The notes: generated by a model from the letters alone, not told the origin. A DNA stretch of 50,985 nt from Halosimplex carlsbadense 2-9-1 (GCF_000337455.1 NZ_AOIU01000024.1:1-50985); one strand, 5' to 3'. Shown: positions 33,170-42,095, counted from the stretch's first letter. Program-made: numbers and translations.

Positions 33170-34840
33170 GTGCCCGAGATAGACCCCACAGACCACGAGA
33201 TCGCGGATCTGGGACCGAAGATCAAGGAGGTCGACGACGCCGACGAGTTGCGGGAGATGCTGGAGCTGGAGGAAGACGGCGAGGACCGCCCGCCGGTGAA
33301 GACGCTGATCGAGAGCCGCATCGAGAAACTGGAGGAAGACGACGCGGAGGTCGACCCCGAATCGGTCGACCTCTCCGATCTGACCGTCGCGGACATCGCG
33401 AATCTGGTCCGCGGCGTCGACGACGCCGACGTGCTCCGGGAGATGCTGGAGCGCGAGGAGGCCGGCCAGGACCGAAAGACCGCGAAGGGACAGATCGAGG
33501 ACCGGATCGAGTCCATCGAGGGCAGCGACGACGAGGACGGCGAGGAGTTGGAGTACGTCCCACCCGAGGAGAAACACCCCGATCTGGACCACCCTACCGC
33601 CGACAAGCAGTGGGTCGAGCGGCTCGAAGACGCCGAGTACCGCGACATGTGGGTCTACTGCGAGACCCAGCACGGCGAGCTCATCGACGTGTCGATGGAG
33701 ATGCTCGGGAAGGCTCGCCAGTTGATGGACGACTACAACGATCGCTACGGCGGCGACGAGGACGGCGAACCCGAGGACGTGGTCGCCGTCCTGATCGGCG
33801 ACTCCGTGGGCGATCTCGCGGAGCAGGTGATCGAGTTCGGTGCCGACCGCGTCGTCTCCCTCGAAGACGACCGGCTGGAGCGGTTCCGCCACAAGCCCTA
33901 CACCGAGATTTTCTGCTCGATGGCTCGCGCGGGCGGGCAGGTCGCCGACGAGGGCCACGAGGACGTCGACTGGAAGGACTACGACGAGCCGCGGTATACG
34001 GTCTTCCCGGCGACGAACAACGGCCGGGACCTGTCGGCGCTCGTGCAGGGCGAACTCGACTCGGGGCTGGCCTCGGACTGTTCGGGGCTGTACATCGAGG
34101 AGGCGATGATCTCCAATCCCGCCAAAACCGGCAACCCCGGCGATAGCAAGGAGTTCGAGCGCATCCTGCACATGAAGCGCCCGGACTTCTCCGGCTTCGA
34201 GTACTCGACGATCCTCTGTATCGACAAGCCCTTCCGCGATTTCCACCCGCAGGGCGCCTCCGTTATCCCGGGGAGTTTCGACCTGCCCGAGCCCGACTCC
34301 GAGCGCGAGGGCGAGGTCGTCGAGTACGAGATGGATCTGGACGACGACTGGTTCGCGGTCGACGTGACGGAGTTCGACACGCTCGATTCGGGGATCGACC
34401 TGACCGGCCACGACGTGGTCGTCGCGATGGGGCGCGGTATCGGCGACAGCCCCACCGAGGGGATCGAACTCGGCCTCGATCTGGTCGACGCGTTCGACGA
34501 CGCCGCCTTTGGCCTCTCGCGCGGGGTGATCACCTCCTCGTACAACTTCGAGGGCCACGTCGAGAGCTACATCGGCGAGGACCGCCAGATCGGCGAGTCC
34601 GGGCAGGTCGTCGAACCGGACGTGTACGTCGCTGCGGGCATCTCCGGGGCGATCCAGCACAAGGTCGGGATGGACGAGTCCGACACGATCGTCGCGATCA
34701 ACTCCGATCCGGACGCGGATATCCGCGGGTTCTCCGACTACTACATCGAGGGCGACCTGTTCGAGGTGTTGCCCCGCCTGACCGAGGCGGTCGAGGCGGG
34801 CGAACTGGCGACGGCGGTCGCGGAGGCGAGCGACGACTGA
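33170..34840 (+). CDS. etfA: Electron transfer flavoprotein alpha subunit with N-terminal repeat extension (FixB-like)
   Basis: A 556-residue protein starting at GTG 33170, about 200 residues longer than a plain EtfA. The N-terminal 125 residues contain two tandem helical repeats (about 11-55 and 76-117), both with VDDAD followed by LREMLE and ending in an ES/EDRIE helix. The EtfA domain starts near MWVYCETQHGELID. The FAD-binding part is conserved: QIGESGQVVEPDVY, AAGISGAIQHKVGMDES, and IVAINSDPDADI. It forms a heterodimer with the upstream beta subunit and passes electrons to the FixC/FixX fusion two bases downstream. Confidence 0.93.
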   Translation: MPEIDPTDHEIADLGPKIKEVDDADELREMLELEEDGEDRPPVKTLIESRIEKLEEDDAEVDPESVDLSDLTVADIANLVRGVDDADVLREMLEREEAGQDRKTAKGQIEDRIESIEGSDDEDGEELEYVPPEEKHPDLDHPTADKQWVERLEDAEYRDMWVYCETQHGELIDVSMEMLGKARQLMDDYNDRYGGDEDGEPEDVVAVLIGDSVGDLAEQVIEFGADRVVSLEDDRLERFRHKPYTEIFCSMARAGGQVADEGHEDVDWKDYDEPRYTVFPATNNGRDLSALVQGELDSGLASDCSGLYIEEAMISNPAKTGNPGDSKEFERILHMKRPDFSGFEYSTILCIDKPFRDFHPQGASVIPGSFDLPEPDSEREGEVVEYEMDLDDDWFAVDVTEFDTLDSGIDLTGHDVVVAMGRGIGDSPTEGIELGLDLVDAFDDAAFGLSRGVITSSYNFEGHVESYIGEDRQIGESGQVVEPDVYVAAGISGAIQHKVGMDESDTIVAINSDPDADIRGFSDYYIEGDLFEVLPRLTEAVEAGELATAVAEASDD

Positions 34841-34842
34841 CC

Positions 34843-36510
34843 ATGACGGACGACTACGAACACTACGAGGCAGTGGTGGTCGGCGCCGGCCCGGGCGGGG
34901 CGGCGGCGGCCGCGACACTCGCACGGAACGGAGTAGAGACGCTGGTCCTGGAACGAGGGGTCGACGCCGGGTCGAAGAACGTCTCCGGCGGCCTGATCTA
35001 CGCCGAGGAGTCCTCGCCGTACACGATCGACGAGCTGTTCCCCGGCTTCCGCGAGGAGGCCAGCGACCGCGAAGTCACCGAACACTACATCCACAACGTC
35101 GCCGGGCGGGACGTGAAAACGTTCGACCTTGGTGACCTGCACCACCACGACACGGAGTGGGCCGACTCGGTGCTCCGGCGGAAGATGGACTCCTGGCTCG
35201 CCCGCGAGGTCCACGAGATGACTCGCGAGACCGGCGGCGGTCTCCTGACGGACGTACGAGTGAACGGCCTCCTGCGGGAGGGCGCCGAGATCGTCGGCGT
35301 CACCTGCGACGAACTCGCCCCTATCAAGGCCGACGTGATAATCGCGGCCGACGGCGTCAACTCCGAACTCGCCCGCGACGCGGGCCTGATGGACTGGGAG
35401 GAGCCCGACGAGTGGTTCCAGGGCGTCAAAGCCGTCGTCGACATGCCCGACGGGGCCATCGAGAACCGGTTCGATGTCGCCGAGGGCGAGGGCGTCGCAC
35501 ACCTGTTCTCGGGCGATCTCTTCGAGAACGTCCGCGGCGGCGGATTCCTCTACACCAACGACGACTCGCTCTCGATCGGGACGGTCTTTCACCTCGACTC
35601 CATCGCCGACGAGCGGGCCGAGCCCCAGGAACTGCTCGACAACCTGCTGACCCACCCGCTGCTGGCGGACTGGCTCGGCGACGAGTACGACGAACTGGAG
35701 TACTCGGCGAAACTCGTCCCCGATTCGAAGAAGGTGGCCCACCCGTCACCGTACCGTGACCGCTTGCTGCTCGTCGGCGACGCGGCCGGCCAGATGCAGG
35801 CCCAGGGCCCGATCATCAAGGGGATGAACCACGCCGTCACCGCCGGCGCGCTGGCCGCAGAGGCGTTCGTCGACGCCAGGTCCCGGGGCGACACGGGCGC
35901 GGCCGGCGAGCGCTACGTGGCGAAACTGGAGAACGAGGGCGTGATGGACAAGCTCAAGCCCACCCGCTACAAGACGCTCGGCAAGCTCGGCGAGGTCGGC
36001 CCGGTCGCCTCGGCGATGAACGCCGTGACCGACTCCGCGGTCGGCCGGGCCGCCGTCTCGGCGCTCGGGGACCGGGCCGAAGCGCTGTTCAATTCCCCCT
36101 TGTTGATGGGGATGCTCCCGGACACGCGGATGGGCTACGTCACCGTCCCGACGGTCATCGCGGAGGAACTCGGCGCGCCCGTCGAGGGCGTCAACACGGT
36201 CGAGCCGCCGGAACTCGACGACCGGATCGGCGACCTGACCTACGACATCGACGAGGGCAACCCTCACATCGAGCTGCGAGACAACTCCTTCGCCGCCAGC
36301 GGGACGGCCGTGACGGCCTGTCCGGTCAGCGCGAAGGACTTCGGCGGCGGCTGCTACCGCGACGAGTACGTCGGGACGAACGGCTCCGAGGAACACGTCG
36401 TCAGCCTCGACACCCAACCCTGTGTCGAGTGCGGCACGTGCGCCGTCGTCGCCGACACCGACTGGACCCACCCCCGCGGCGGCAAGGGTGTCGAGTACGA
36501 ACAGGGCTGA
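34843..36510 (+). CDS. fixC: FixC-type FAD oxidoreductase fused to a FixX-type ferredoxin
   Basis: A 555-residue ETF:quinone oxidoreductase-like protein. The FAD motif GAGPGG is at 14-19; the FixC signature continues with SKNVSGGLIY, VGDAAGQMQAQGPIIKGMNHA. The C-terminal 80 residues are a FixX-like ferredoxin: CPVSAKDFGGGC and CVECGTC followed by the PRGGKGVEYEQG ending. In many bacteria FixX is a separate gene, so this is a fusion equivalent to mitochondrial ETF-QO layout. It likely moves electrons from the ETF to menaquinone at the membrane face. The start lies two bases past etfA. Confidence 0.92.
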   Translation: MTDDYEHYEAVVVGAGPGGAAAAATLARNGVETLVLERGVDAGSKNVSGGLIYAEESSPYTIDELFPGFREEASDREVTEHYIHNVAGRDVKTFDLGDLHHHDTEWADSVLRRKMDSWLAREVHEMTRETGGGLLTDVRVNGLLREGAEIVGVTCDELAPIKADVIIAADGVNSELARDAGLMDWEEPDEWFQGVKAVVDMPDGAIENRFDVAEGEGVAHLFSGDLFENVRGGGFLYTNDDSLSIGTVFHLDSIADERAEPQELLDNLLTHPLLADWLGDEYDELEYSAKLVPDSKKVAHPSPYRDRLLLVGDAAGQMQAQGPIIKGMNHAVTAGALAAEAFVDARSRGDTGAAGERYVAKLENEGVMDKLKPTRYKTLGKLGEVGPVASAMNAVTDSAVGRAAVSALGDRAEALFNSPLLMGMLPDTRMGYVTVPTVIAEELGAPVEGVNTVEPPELDDRIGDLTYDIDEGNPHIELRDNSFAASGTAVTACPVSAKDFGGGCYRDEYVGTNGSEEHVVSLDTQPCVECGTCAVVADTDWTHPRGGKGVEYEQG

Positions 36511-36527
36511 GACGGCCGATCGCGACC

Positions 36528-36535
36528 GTTTAAAC
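36528..36535 (+). promoter_or_regulatory. TATA-like element for the 123-residue hypothetical
   Basis: gtttaaac lies 16-23 bases before the ATG at 36551; near-palindromic. Confidence 0.35.
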
Positions 36536-36550
36536 CGAATTCACCTGCCT

Positions 36551-36922
36551 ATGCCATCGGAGTACCGCGCCCGCATCGACGACCTGGCCGAGGAGGCGGC
36601 CGCCGCCCGGGCGTCGTTCGACCCGCCGGCCGACCCGCCCGACGAGGAGCGCGCGCTGGCCGTCTGCCGCGAGGGCGTCGGTGCGGCCGTCGCCGTCTAC
36701 GTCGACGCTCGCACGGGCGAGTGGCACCGCTTCGGCGAGGCCGAGTTCGACCGACTGGAGCGGGCCCTCAACACTCACCTCGAACTGTACGCCCGCTGTT
36801 ACGGCGTCGAGATCGACCCCGACCACTCCGTCCGCACGGCCGCCGAGGCGCTGCTCGACACCCACAACGTGGTCGACGTAGCCCAGATCCTGACCGGCGT
36901 GCCCGACCGCGACGACGAGTGA
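36551..36922 (+). CDS. Helical hypothetical protein, 123 residues
   Basis: An acidic soluble protein. It begins with a coiled helix (YRARIDDLAEEAAAARASFD), then a Pro/Asp loop and a region with Cys residues (ALAVCREGVGAAVAVYVDARTGEW, then ELYARCYGVEID), and a final helix (VRTAAEALLDTHNVVDVAQILTGVP). I do not recognise the family; the steady G/C third position and TATA-like site 20 bases upstream favour a real gene. A longer open frame upstream runs into fixC on a different frame and is dropped. It is followed by the HTH-GNAT gene. Confidence 0.65.
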   Translation: MPSEYRARIDDLAEEAAAARASFDPPADPPDEERALAVCREGVGAAVAVYVDARTGEWHRFGEAEFDRLERALNTHLELYARCYGVEIDPDHSVRTAAEALLDTHNVVDVAQILTGVPDRDDE

Positions 36923-36980
36923 GCCCGCCGGCCGACCAACCGAACCGTCCGCGAACTCGATTCTATCTCGATCGTCCGTG

Positions 36981-36989
36981 ATAAATGCT
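36981..36989 (+). promoter_or_regulatory. TATA-like element for the HTH-GNAT gene
   Basis: ataaatgct is 28-36 bases before the ATG at 37017, which supports that start over a more upstream in-frame start at 36978. Confidence 0.45.
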
Positions 36990-37016
36990 AAGTATCGGGG
37001 AGTGGTACCGTCCCAC

Positions 37017-37748
37017 ATGGAACTAACAGCGGAGCTGTCGTTCGACCACGACGACCGGCGTGACATCTACGACTACGTCGAGCGCCACGGGTCGGTACAG
37101 CCCCGGAAGGCTCGCCGGGCGCTGGAGATGGAGCCGCGGGCGTTCGGCCACCACGTCGCCATCCTCAAGCGCGACGGCGTCCTGCTGGAGTCGGAGGGGG
37201 AGTTGCGGATCGCCTACGACGACGAACTGGAGGAGGAGTTCAGCTCCGACGGCCTGCAGGTGACGATCCGCCGCGCCCGCGAGGAGGACCTGACGGGGCT
37301 GGTAGGCGTGATCCGCCAGGCCATCGGTGGCGGTACCTACGTCGACGCCGAGACGGTCGCCGACGTGGTCGACCACGAGGAGGTACTGTTGCGACACAAC
37401 GAACTGCAGTCCCGCGTGTTCTTCGTCGCCACCGTCGACGACGAGGTCGTCGGCTGGGTCAACCTCAACACGCACGAGACGGCGAAACTCGACCACACGG
37501 CCGAACTCACGGTCGGCGTCTTAGAGCGGTACCGCGGCCACGGCATCGGGAGCGAACTCCTCGAACGCGGCGTCGAGTGGGCCAGCGACAACGGCTACGA
37601 GAAGATCTACAACAGCGTCCCCGACGCCAACGAGGGCGCCATCGGATTTCTCGAAGCCCACGGCTGGGAGGTCGAGGCGGTCCGGGAGGACCACTACAAG
37701 ATCGGCGGCGAGTACCTCGACGAAGTGATGCTCGCGACGACGGTCTGA
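37017..37748 (+). CDS. Winged-helix plus GNAT acetyltransferase fusion
   Basis: A 243-residue two-domain protein. Residues 1-75 look like a winged helix (RRDIYDYVERHGSVQPRKARRALEM ... HHVAILKRDGVLLESEGEL). The GNAT domain follows from about residue 82: TIRRAREEDL, the central strands FFVATVDDEVVGWVNL and AELTVGVLERYRGHGIGSELLERG with the acetyl-CoA P-loop RGHGIG, then NEGAIGFLEAHGW. The fusion suggests a DNA-binding regulator with acetylating activity, or a fixed regulator-enzyme pair. The substrate is unknown. Confidence 0.85.
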   Translation: MELTAELSFDHDDRRDIYDYVERHGSVQPRKARRALEMEPRAFGHHVAILKRDGVLLESEGELRIAYDDELEEEFSSDGLQVTIRRAREEDLTGLVGVIRQAIGGGTYVDAETVADVVDHEEVLLRHNELQSRVFFVATVDDEVVGWVNLNTHETAKLDHTAELTVGVLERYRGHGIGSELLERGVEWASDNGYEKIYNSVPDANEGAIGFLEAHGWEVEAVREDHYKIGGEYLDEVMLATTV

Positions 37749-37796
37749 ACGCCCTTCGCCGCTCGAACCGGGCGATCGTGACCACCACGGTAGTCT

Positions 37797-37806
37797 TTTA
37801 TATAGT
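37797..37806 (+). promoter_or_regulatory. Strong TATA box for the winged-helix gene
   Basis: ttttatatag is 22-31 bases before the ATG at 37828: textbook spacing for a leaderless haloarchaeal transcript. Confidence 0.65.
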
Positions 37807-37827
37807 GATCTCACAAAGTCGTACTCG

Positions 37828-38178
37828 ATGACCGACGACGTGGACGACGACCTTGATGCGACGTTCGAGTTGCTCGCGGACCGCAGGCGACGCGCGGTGC
37901 TGCAGGTGCTCCGCACGGCGCCCCGCGGAGCGCTGGAACTCTCGGCCCTCGTCGACGCCGTCGCGACGGAGTGCGGGGAGGACCCCGACGCGCTCGCCTC
38001 GGCACTCCACGAGCGCCACCTTCCGAAGCTCGACGACGCCGACGTCGTCGAGTTCGACCGCGAGGACGGCGTCGTCACCTACGATTCTCACCCGCTCGTC
38101 GAGCGCTGTCTCGACGTGGTCCAGTCCTACCGATCCGACGAGTGGATGCGCGGCTCCTCGAAACCGGAGTCGAAGTGA
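37828..38178 (+). CDS. DUF7344-type winged-helix protein
   Basis: A 116-residue haloarchaeal winged-helix protein. It opens with acidic residues, then FELLADRRRRAVLQVLRTA, the ELSALVDAVATE helix, and ALHERHLPKLDDADVVEFDREDGVVTY, which matches the small HTH family where a wing ends in a Tyr. No sensor domain. Likely a DNA-binding regulator. It is convergent with the zinc microprotein on the minus strand; about 27 bases separate the stops. Confidence 0.83.
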   Translation: MTDDVDDDLDATFELLADRRRRAVLQVLRTAPRGALELSALVDAVATECGEDPDALASALHERHLPKLDDADVVEFDREDGVVTYDSHPLVERCLDVVQSYRSDEWMRGSSKPESK

Positions 38179-38205
38179 CCGCCGCGTCGCTCGCCCGTTG
38201 ACCGT

Positions 38206-38370
38206 TCAGGGCCATTCGTCTTCGTAACCGTCCAGCGGGTCCGCGACCACGCCGTCCTGCCGCGCGATCACCCGCGCGTGGCCGGCGCAGACCCACCGAT
38301 TGTCGGCCCAGGGGACGTGCAACTCCACGACCGCCTCGGCCTCGCAGCCGTCCTCCGCGCAATCGACCAT
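38206..38370 (-). CDS. 54-residue zinc-finger-like microprotein
   Basis: A short frame on the minus strand from ATG 38370 to TGA. The product starts MVDCAEDGCEAEAVVEL and carries Cys4, Cys9, Cys28 and His31 (VCAGH), an arrangement able to hold one zinc ion, followed by an acidic tail ending GYEDEWP. Haloarchaea encode many such zinc microproteins, most without known function. Hydrophobic/charged periodicity, correct third-position G/C bias and the clean ends support a real gene. It lies antisense to no other gene. Confidence 0.65.
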   Translation of the reverse strand: MVDCAEDGCEAEAVVELHVPWADNRWVCAGHARVIARQDGVVADPLDGYEDEWP

Positions 38371-38860
38371 ACCGTTACTTCGAGCGCCGCGAGGAGAGTC
38401 TTTGGTGGCGTCTCACGGGAGCGTTCGACACAGCTCAGAGAGTGAGCAATTGCGGTGGCGCGCGCTGTCGCGGCGTTCATGCCGCGACAGCATCGTGCGA
38501 GGGATGAGCGAGCCGAAGGCGAGCGAAGCGGTTGGGGAGGGTCGTGGCCGTCTGCGGTGCTGTGCGGAGCGGTTGGGGCTCTTGGCGGACTGAACGGGCG
38601 AGGTGCGCTCGCGTTCGGTAGTCGCCTGAGCGGGCACTATCCGCGCGGTGCGAGGCGCGTAGCGCCTCGAAGCGAACGGCTGTGCCGTGAGCGGGCCGTG
38701 CGGAGAGCGCGGATATCCCGCCCAGCGACCGCGAGCGCGCCGAGGGCTTTCACCGCCTACTGTCGACTGCGGTCACCGCAATCCGACATCCTTCCAACCT
38801 AACTCGAACAGAAACAACCGAGACACTCGCACACAGAACTGAACGGTCGTTCGCTCGCCC
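38371..38860. other. 490-base gene-free spacer with hairpins
   Basis: I see no supportable gene. The sequence is simple and GC-rich, with many cgagcg/gcgagc words. It includes a perfect 11-base hairpin (38464-38474 with 38481-38491, loop gttcat) and a perfect 8-base hairpin (38651-38658 with 38662-38669, loop gta). The last part, 38790-38850, is less GC-rich; on the minus strand it contains a T-rich run that may terminate the tmcA/DUF456 transcript. Confidence 0.5.
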
Positions 38861-39370
38861 TCACAGCAAGAAGACGCCGATCATGGCGACGAGGACGCCG
38901 GCGGTCAGCAGGATCTGCAGGACGCTGGAGGTGAGCATGCCCAGTAGCGTCACGCCGGCGGCGCGGGCGCTCTCCTCGATTTCGCCGCCGTCGACCAACT
39001 CCATGACGAAGACGGTGCCGGCGGTACCGAGGAGGAACCCGAGCGGGCCCCACACGAGACCGACCAGGCCGACGACGGTGGCGATCACGGTCGTCCGGGT
39101 GGAGGCCCCGCCGGCCTTCGCGGAGACGGCGCCGGCGAGCCAGTCGGTCGCGACGGCGATCAGTGCGACGAACAGCAGTCCCGAGAGGACGAAGACGTTC
39201 GGCTCGGCGAAGCCGCTGGCCCACCAGTAGACGACGACGCCGGCCAGCGAGAGGATCCCGCCCGGGACCAGCGGGGTGACGCTGCCGACGACGCCGCCGA
39301 CCAGCAGGACGAACGCGACGATCACGAACAGGTCGACGGGGAGGGCGCCGAGCGCGGGGAGTTGCATCAT
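38861..39370 (-). CDS. DUF456 membrane protein
   Basis: A 169-residue protein with about five hydrophobic segments. It opens LPALGALPVDLFVIVAFVLL, then GVVGSVTPLVPGGILSLAGV and GLVGLVWGPLGFLLGTAG, matching the glycine-rich repeat pattern of DUF456 proteins, a glycine-zipper-like family with no known role. Two adjacent ATG codons exist; the one at 39370 overlaps the tmcA stop in an ATGA (four bases) and is preferred. Translational coupling to a tRNA-modifying enzyme gene is conserved-looking, but a link in function is not evident. Confidence 0.85.
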   Translation of the reverse strand: MMQLPALGALPVDLFVIVAFVLLVGGVVGSVTPLVPGGILSLAGVVVYWWASGFAEPNVFVLSGLLFVALIAVATDWLAGAVSAKAGGASTRTTVIATVVGLVGLVWGPLGFLLGTAGTVFVMELVDGGEIEESARAAGVTLLGMLTSSVLQILLTAGVLVAMIGVFLL

Positions 39371-41661
39371 TCGAATCGCTCCAGTTCTGCCGCGACCTTC
39401 GGGCCGCCGAACCGTGAAAGCAGCGGTCGGGTCGCTTCCCCCAGCGTCCGCATGCACTGCCCGGTGGAGTGGAAGTCCAGTTCCTCCGCGACCGCATCCC
39501 ACGAGTGGCCCTGCAGCGCCTTCCGGACGAGCAGGCGCTCCTGTCTCGGTGTCAGGGGTTCCTCGCCGGGCGGACCGGCGTCGACCAGATACGCGACGGT
39601 CAGCCGCCGGAGCGGCCGCGGCGAGGTGTCGAAGATGCCGGCGCCGCCCGTCATCCCGGCGAGCAGGCGCCACTCCCACTCGGTGAGTCCGAGCTCGGGT
39701 GTCGCGTCGACGCTGCACAGCGCCGCGCGCACCACGTCGGGGTCCACGTCGTCCAGCGGGTCGGAGAGCATGGCCGCGACGCGGTCGAGGAACCACCGCG
39801 AATGGCGGTCGGCCAACGCTCGACCGGCGTCGCTGGTGGGAGCGAGCATCACCGCGGAGTACTCGCCGCTGGCGTCGTTGCGGGTCGTCGAGAGGTGGAC
39901 GGTCGAGTAGCCGTTCGCTCGCCAGAAGGCCAGGAGTTCCGGCGTCGCGCCGTAGCCAGTGCCGAGCCAGTCCACGTCGTCGGCGAACTCCCCGCGGATC
40001 TCCGAAAGCAGCCGCGAGCCCAGCCCGCACGAGCGGACGGCGTGATGGGTCGCGATCCGGAGCACGCGCACCCCCTCCGGGACGCCTGCGTCCTCGTCAC
40101 GGAGCTGGCTCGTCAGCACGTCGGGGATCATGTTCCCCCGCACGCGGCCGCCCTCGTACATGTGCGCCCGCAGGTCCGCGGGGAGGTCTCCCTCGCGAGC
40201 CAGCAGCGCGACCGAGACGACGTGACCCCGATAGGTGAGCGCCCGGACGGTCACGTTCGGCGCGTCGAGCAGGCGAGCCAGGTCCGACGGCTCCGTGCGG
40301 TAGTGGGCGGCGACGAGCAGCCCGAAGACTTCCCGGAGCAGGTGTTCGTCGGCGAGCAGGTCGGCGGCCTCGGGGCCGCGGTAGGCGAGCGACGGCGAGT
40401 CGCCGCGGGGATCGGTGGCGTCCGCCCCGCCGCCCGCGCCCTCGACGAGCGAGTCGACGGCGGGGCTCGCGTCGAGCAGGAGCGCGCGGAAGGCCCACAC
40501 TTCCACGGGGTCGCCGGCGGCGTAGCGGATCGGGTCGGTCATCGACACGTCCGTCACGTCGAAGTCGCCGTCGTCGAGGCGGTCGCGAAAGCGCACGGAG
40601 AAGCCGCGGCCGGCGCCCTCGTAGCCGTGGACGGTCGTCGCGAACGCCGCCGCCGGGGCGTCGAGGAACCGTTCGAGCAGCCGAACGGGCAGCGCCGCGG
40701 CCTCGTCGACGACGACCGCGTCGGGGTCGTCGGGGAGTTCGGCCGCCGCCGTCGGCTTCTCGAAGCGGACGCGCCCGTGAGCGGTTTCGAGCAGCGTCGG
40801 GTCGGACTCGTCGGGGTCACCTGCGAGTGCGTCGGCGCCGACCAGCACCTCGCGAGCGCGGGCGAACACCTCGGCGGCGCCGCGGTACTGTGGCGCGGTG
40901 ACGAGCACGTCCCGACCGTTGAGCGCGAGCGCGCCCGCGGCGAGGCCGGCCGCGCTGGACTTTCCGCGCCCGCGGTCGGCCTCGACGACGACGGCGTCGC
41001 CGGGCTCACCCAGCGCTTCGAGGGCCTCGACGGCCGTCACCTGGTCGTCGGTGCGACAGCGTTGGTAGACGGCGGCCGGGAACGCTGGGTCGTCGGGGAC
41101 CGCCGGCGGATCCGGAGCGACTCGCGGTGCGGGGTCGGTCAGCCCGTCGCGTTCGACGGTCGGCTCGCCGGACCCGTCGTCCACGTCGACGACGGCGATG
41201 CCTGGGTGAGCGCGAAGCAACTCGACCAGCCGGCAACGGAAGTTGCCCGCAACGTCCGACACGTCGAACGGCGGGACGGCCAGCGTCTCGTCGAAGCCGT
41301 CGCGGCGGTCGGCCCACGAGTCGAGCGGCGGGACGCAGAGGACGAGCAGGCCGCCGCCGTCGACGGCGCCGACCGCGCGGCCGAGCGCGTTCGGCCGACA
41401 CGCCTCGTGGCAGTCCACCACCAGCGCGCCGTGAGTCGTCCCGAGGAGGTCCCCGGCGCGAGCTGGGGGGACCCGCTCCCAGGGCGTCTCCTCCGATTCG
41501 CCGAGGTACGTTACCGCTCGCGATTCGATGGCGACCGCGTCGAGGGCGTCGGCGGCGGCCGCGCGGGTGGCCGCTCCCTCGCCGGCGAGGACGAGCAGTC
41601 GCCGTTCGTTGGTGGCGCGGGCCTCCGCGCGCAGCGCGTTCGCGACGCGACCGACGGTCAT
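39367..41661 (-). CDS. tmcA: tRNA(Met) cytidine acetyltransferase TmcA
   Basis: A 764-residue RNA cytidine acetyltransferase making N4-acetylcytidine. The DUF1726-like N-terminal domain covers about 1-150; the RecD-like helicase module has Walker A GRGKSS at 231-236 and Walker B VVVDEAAAL near 325; the GNAT domain carries HHAVRSCGLGSRLLSEI with the acetyl-CoA loop; the C-terminal tRNA-binding region ends KVAAELERFE. ATP/GTP hydrolysis is coupled to RNA movement. A TTG at 41688 could extend the protein by nine residues but lies inside the TATA-like patch (minus-strand gcatttgtc, about 41684-41692), so the ATG at 41661 is used. Confidence 0.93.
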   Translation of the reverse strand: MTVGRVANALRAEARATNERRLLVLAGEGAATRAAAADALDAVAIESRAVTYLGESEETPWERVPPARAGDLLGTTHGALVVDCHEACRPNALGRAVGAVDGGGLLVLCVPPLDSWADRRDGFDETLAVPPFDVSDVAGNFRCRLVELLRAHPGIAVVDVDDGSGEPTVERDGLTDPAPRVAPDPPAVPDDPAFPAAVYQRCRTDDQVTAVEALEALGEPGDAVVVEADRGRGKSSAAGLAAGALALNGRDVLVTAPQYRGAAEVFARAREVLVGADALAGDPDESDPTLLETAHGRVRFEKPTAAAELPDDPDAVVVDEAAALPVRLLERFLDAPAAAFATTVHGYEGAGRGFSVRFRDRLDDGDFDVTDVSMTDPIRYAAGDPVEVWAFRALLLDASPAVDSLVEGAGGGADATDPRGDSPSLAYRGPEAADLLADEHLLREVFGLLVAAHYRTEPSDLARLLDAPNVTVRALTYRGHVVSVALLAREGDLPADLRAHMYEGGRVRGNMIPDVLTSQLRDEDAGVPEGVRVLRIATHHAVRSCGLGSRLLSEIRGEFADDVDWLGTGYGATPELLAFWRANGYSTVHLSTTRNDASGEYSAVMLAPTSDAGRALADRHSRWFLDRVAAMLSDPLDDVDPDVVRAALCSVDATPELGLTEWEWRLLAGMTGGAGIFDTSPRPLRRLTVAYLVDAGPPGEEPLTPRQERLLVRKALQGHSWDAVAEELDFHSTGQCMRTLGEATRPLLSRFGGPKVAAELERFE

Positions 41662-42019
41662 GGCTCCCGGTCCGCCGCCGAGCGACAAATGCCCGCCGAT
41701 CGGATCGGCTCCCCGCGGGCTCGACCGCCGGCCCCAGCGACCTGCGACCGGGGCCGACGGGTGTGTCGGGAATCTGCCATACAGCGCGTGTCGACCCGGC
41801 GCGAGCGTCGTGGGAACGTCCTCGACGGGGCTGGGTGCGAGCCGGTCGGCCGAGCGGCTGGAGGAGCCGACGCGGACAACCGTTACCGCAGGGCGGCACC
41901 TCGTCGCGACAGGGGTGGTTCCAGGCGGTCGAGGGCCCTCAGCGAGCGGCCCGCGGAGACGGACGCGAGCGGCCGTGACGTGTGCAGGCGGCTCGCACGC
42001 GGGGTCGTCTTCGAAAGTG

Positions 42020-42029
42020 CTTTTAGTAC
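42020..42029 (+). promoter_or_regulatory. TATA box of the rpl7ae operon
   Basis: cttttagtac, the only strong AT island before the operon, is about 150 bases from the ATG, so the mRNA would have a leader of about 125 bases. Confidence 0.5.
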
Positions 42030-42095
42030 TCCTCTGCCAGATGGGTGTACAGCCCGCGCGGGGTTGATGATGCTCCTAGCCTCTCAGGATATTCC

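Noticed and set aside
41700..42015. RNase P RNA or SRP RNA in the spacer upstream of rpl7ae
   Set aside because: None of the universal motifs I looked for on either strand is present.
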